Source: Clostridiales bacterium
Lineage (GTDB): Bacteria > Bacillota > Peptococcia > Peptococcales > Peptococcaceae
Reading direction: 5' to 3'
Length of the DNA stretch: 5,308 nucleotides
Assembly (NCBI GenBank): GCA_003343815.1
Contig: QAKL01000044.1
Coordinates: forward strand, 1-5,308
A program made the translations under genes and the position numbers. Position 1 is the first letter of the stretch. Every line of letters starts with the position of its first letter. A model generated the notes under the pieces. That model was not told where the DNA came from. It saw only the letters and a list, made by a program, of their open reading frames with translations, and did not search any database. This document shows positions 4,040 through 5,308 of this stretch, in pieces.

Positions 4040-4789
4040 ATGAGAAGTGAAGAATTTTCGGCTAAAACTGTTGAAGAGGCGTTAAAATCGGCTTTGGACA
4101 GTTTTGGATTAGAGGCGGACGACGTTACTTACGAAATTTTGGAGCAGCCAACCAAAGGATTTTTGGGTTTCGGCGGTAAAAATGCCCGCATCAAAGTTAC
4201 AGAGAAATATTCTGCCGAGCGTGTAGGTGTAGGCTTTTTGAAGCAAGTTTTTGCCGATATGGAGCTTAATGCCGAGGTAAAAGTTACGAAAAAAGACGAA
4301 TATTTTCTTTTCGAAATCATCGGCGAGAATTTAGGTATTTTAATCGGCAGACGCGGAGATACTCTGGATGCGCTGCAATTTTTGCTGAATTTGGTCTTAA
4401 ATAAAGAAAGCGAAGAAAAAGTCAAAGGTATTCTTGATGTCGAGAATTATCGCGAAAAACGCGAAGAGACTTTGGAGCATTTAGGCATCAAATTGGCAGA
4501 GAGGGCCAGACGTACAGGCCAAAGAGTGGTTTTGGAGCCGATGAACCCGCAGGAAAGACGTATTATCCATATGGTTTTGCAGGATGATAAGACCGTGAGC
4601 ACATTCAGCGAGGGCGAGGAACCATACCGCAAAGTGATTATCGTACCGAAGAAAAAACATAAACCGCCGTATTACAATTCGAAAGGCGGTTACGGCAATC
4701 GTCGTAATTATAAACGTGATTACAACCGTGAGGAAACTGTGGATGGCGAGAAATCTTATCGCGATGAAGCGGTTGACGATGCAGAATAA
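4040..4789 (+). CDS. jag: Jag family KH/R3H RNA-binding protein (KhpB/EloR)
   Basis: The 249-aa protein has the three-part Jag architecture. The Jag-N domain (about 1-55) contains the KGFLGFGG motif (39-46). The KH domain (about 77-150) has the GRRG loop (103-106) that binds single-stranded RNA. The R3H domain (about 150-205) has its Arg and His in RRIIH (173-177). The family (SpoIIIJ-associated in B. subtilis, KhpB/EloR in streptococci) binds RNA and links to cell elongation and division control. The tail (205-249) is basic and rich in Gly, Tyr, Asn and Arg, e.g. GGYGNRRNYKRDYNR (216-230), then acidic; it looks disordered. The ATG is preceded by AAGGAG (4027-4032) with a seven-base spacer. 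It ends the operon at a strong terminator; mnmE, often next, is absent here. Confidence 0.96.
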   Translation: MRSEEFSAKTVEEALKSALDSFGLEADDVTYEILEQPTKGFLGFGGKNARIKVTEKYSAERVGVGFLKQVFADMELNAEVKVTKKDEYFLFEIIGENLGILIGRRGDTLDALQFLLNLVLNKESEEKVKGILDVENYREKREETLEHLGIKLAERARRTGQRVVLEPMNPQERRIIHMVLQDDKTVSTFSEGEEPYRKVIIVPKKKHKPPYYNSKGGYGNRRNYKRDYNREETVDGEKSYRDEAVDDAE

Positions 4790-4791
4790 GC

Positions 4792-4828
4792 AAAAGGAGC
4801 ATTTGAGCAATCAAATGCTCCTTTTTTT
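4792..4828 (+). terminator. Strong terminator after jag
   Basis: A 15-bp perfect stem (4792-4806 with 4811-4825, core GGAGCATTTGA) is capped by a GCAA tetraloop of the GNRA type and ends in seven T residues (4822-4828). It begins two bases after the jag stop. The last T of the run is also the first base of the upstream parS site, so the operon end and the segregation site directly abut. Confidence 0.93.
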
Positions 4829-4843
4829 GTTTCACGTGAAACA
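4828..4843. promoter_or_regulatory. parS: parS centromere site 1 (perfect palindrome)
   Basis: TGTTTCACGTGAAACA is the full 16-bp consensus palindrome bound by chromosomal ParB/Spo0J. ParB loads here, spreads, and serves as the ParA-driven segregation site and SMC loading platform. The position a few kilobases from oriC, next to parA, is typical. Confidence 0.95.
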
Positions 4844-4867
4844 TTGTCTTAGCATTTTCTCATTCAG

Positions 4868-4883
4868 CGTTTCACGTGAAACA
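4868..4883. promoter_or_regulatory. parS: parS centromere site 2 (one mismatch in the outermost base)
   Basis: CGTTTCACGTGAAACA differs from the consensus 16-mer only in the first base, and the inner 14 bp are a perfect palindrome. Its centre is exactly 40 bp from that of site 1. It lies about 30 bp upstream of the predicted parA -35, so ParB occupancy may also influence parA transcription (inference). Confidence 0.93.
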
Positions 4884-4912
4884 AATATTAACGAAAAAGA
4901 TGAAAAAACTAT

Positions 4913-4940
4913 TTGCAAGCGCCGTCTAATGATGTATAAT
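4913..4940 (+). promoter_or_regulatory. parA promoter (sigma-A type)
   Basis: TTGCAA (4913-4918) and a consensus TATAAT (4935-4940) are separated by 16 bp. Transcription would start near 4947, giving a leader of about 33 nt. Because the jag terminator stands upstream, parA is likely transcribed from this promoter independently of the rpmH operon. Confidence 0.75.
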
Positions 4941-4979
4941 GAAAGCAGAGAATAATTTTGCGAAAAAAGGTGTGAAATT

Positions 4980-5308
4980 ATGAGCAAAGTGATAACTATT
5001 GCCAACCAAAAAGGCGGGGTGGCGAAAACAACGACATCGATAAATTTGGCGGCGGCTTTGAGTAAGTTAGGCAGCAAAGTTTTGCTGGTGGATTTTGATC
5101 CGCAGGGTAACGCCTCAAGCGGCGTGGGAATTGATAAAAATGCGTTGGATAAGTCAGTGTATGACGCAGTGGTGAATAATGTGCCGGCAGAAATGCTGCT
5201 GGTGAAAAATGTACGGCTTAATTTAGACGTTTTGCCGGCAAAAATGGATTTAGCCGGAGCGGAATTGGAGCTGGTGACAGCAATTTCGCGTGAAGTGCGC
5301 TTGAAAGA
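4980..5308 (+). CDS. parA: Chromosome-partitioning ATPase ParA/Soj (3' end missing)
   Basis: 109 codons are visible before the window ends. ParA is a nucleoid-bound ATPase that, with ParB-parS, moves newly replicated origins; in Bacillus, Soj also regulates DnaA. The deviant Walker A motif KGGVAKTTT (11-19) has the signature Lys11 and catalytic Lys16. The fifth residue is Ala rather than the commoner Gly, a tolerated variant of KGGxxK[ST]. The A' motif VDFDPQGNAS follows (37-46), and LAGAELELV and ISREVRLK near the end are typical of Soj. The ATG is preceded by AAAGGTG (4966-4972) with a seven-base spacer. Two parS sites lie just upstream; parB is expected next but is outside the window. Confidence 0.97.
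   Translation, partial: MSKVITIANQKGGVAKTTTSINLAAALSKLGSKVLLVDFDPQGNASSGVGIDKNALDKSVYDAVVNNVPAEMLLVKNVRLNLDVLPAKMDLAGAELELVTAISREVRLK

Noticed and set aside
4716..4955. A plus-strand frame running from inside jag through the terminator and parS sites
   Set aside because: It overlaps the end of jag, crosses a strong terminator and palindromic parS sites, and encodes no recognisable protein.
4980..5308. Ala in the ParA Walker A motif (KGGVAKTT) as a defective ATPase
   Set aside because: The deviant Walker A pattern is KGGxxK[ST]; both lysines and the threonine are present, and Ala at this position is an accepted variant.

Overview
This window is a chromosomal replication-origin region of a low-GC bacterium, very probably a member of the Bacillota (Clostridia or Negativicutes). 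The evidence is the divergent dnaA / rpmH-rnpA-yidD-yidC-jag arrangement around a DnaA-box cluster, a short YidC2-type insertase without a large extracytoplasmic domain, strong AGGAGG-type ribosome binding sites, and Spo0J/ParB-type parS sites beside a soj/parA gene. A family-level assignment cannot be made safely from this sequence alone.

Layout, left to right. (1) 1-404, minus strand: the start of a class I glutamine-amidotransferase-like gene resembling PdxT. It runs off the window and appears to have lost its catalytic cysteine. (2) 453-480: the dnaA terminator, which contains the dnaA stop codon. (3) 467-1888, minus strand: complete dnaA, 473 aa. (4) 1889-2341: the intergenic origin. It holds a tandem 14-bp repeat, two dnaA promoters sharing an identical 13-bp extended -10 block, a cluster of DnaA boxes flanked by a 14-bp inverted repeat, a GC-rich patch, an AT-rich stretch with phased A-tracts, and the rpmH promoter with a perfect DnaA box in its spacer. 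(5) 2342-4789, plus strand: rpmH, an intergenic terminator/attenuator, rnpA, yidD (4-bp overlap with rnpA), yidC (TTG start with an unusual leader hairpin) and jag (khpB/eloR type), closed by a strong terminator. (6) 4828-4883: two parS sites with centres 40 bp apart. (7) 4980-5308: the start of parA/soj, with its own promoter.

Together the genes cover replication initiation (DnaA), origin segregation (ParA and parS), ribosome and RNase P assembly (L34, RnpA), and membrane-protein insertion and envelope control (YidD, YidC, Jag). The sequence suggests that DnaA controls both its own distal promoter and the divergent rpmH promoter.

I do not see a wholly new multi-gene system. The points most worth a second look are the DnaA-controlled divergent promoters, the yidC leader hairpin that would bring a remote Shine-Dalgarno sequence next to a TTG start, the apparently catalytically dead PdxT-like protein where dnaN is usually found, and the absence of mnmE/mnmG/rsmG between jag and parA.
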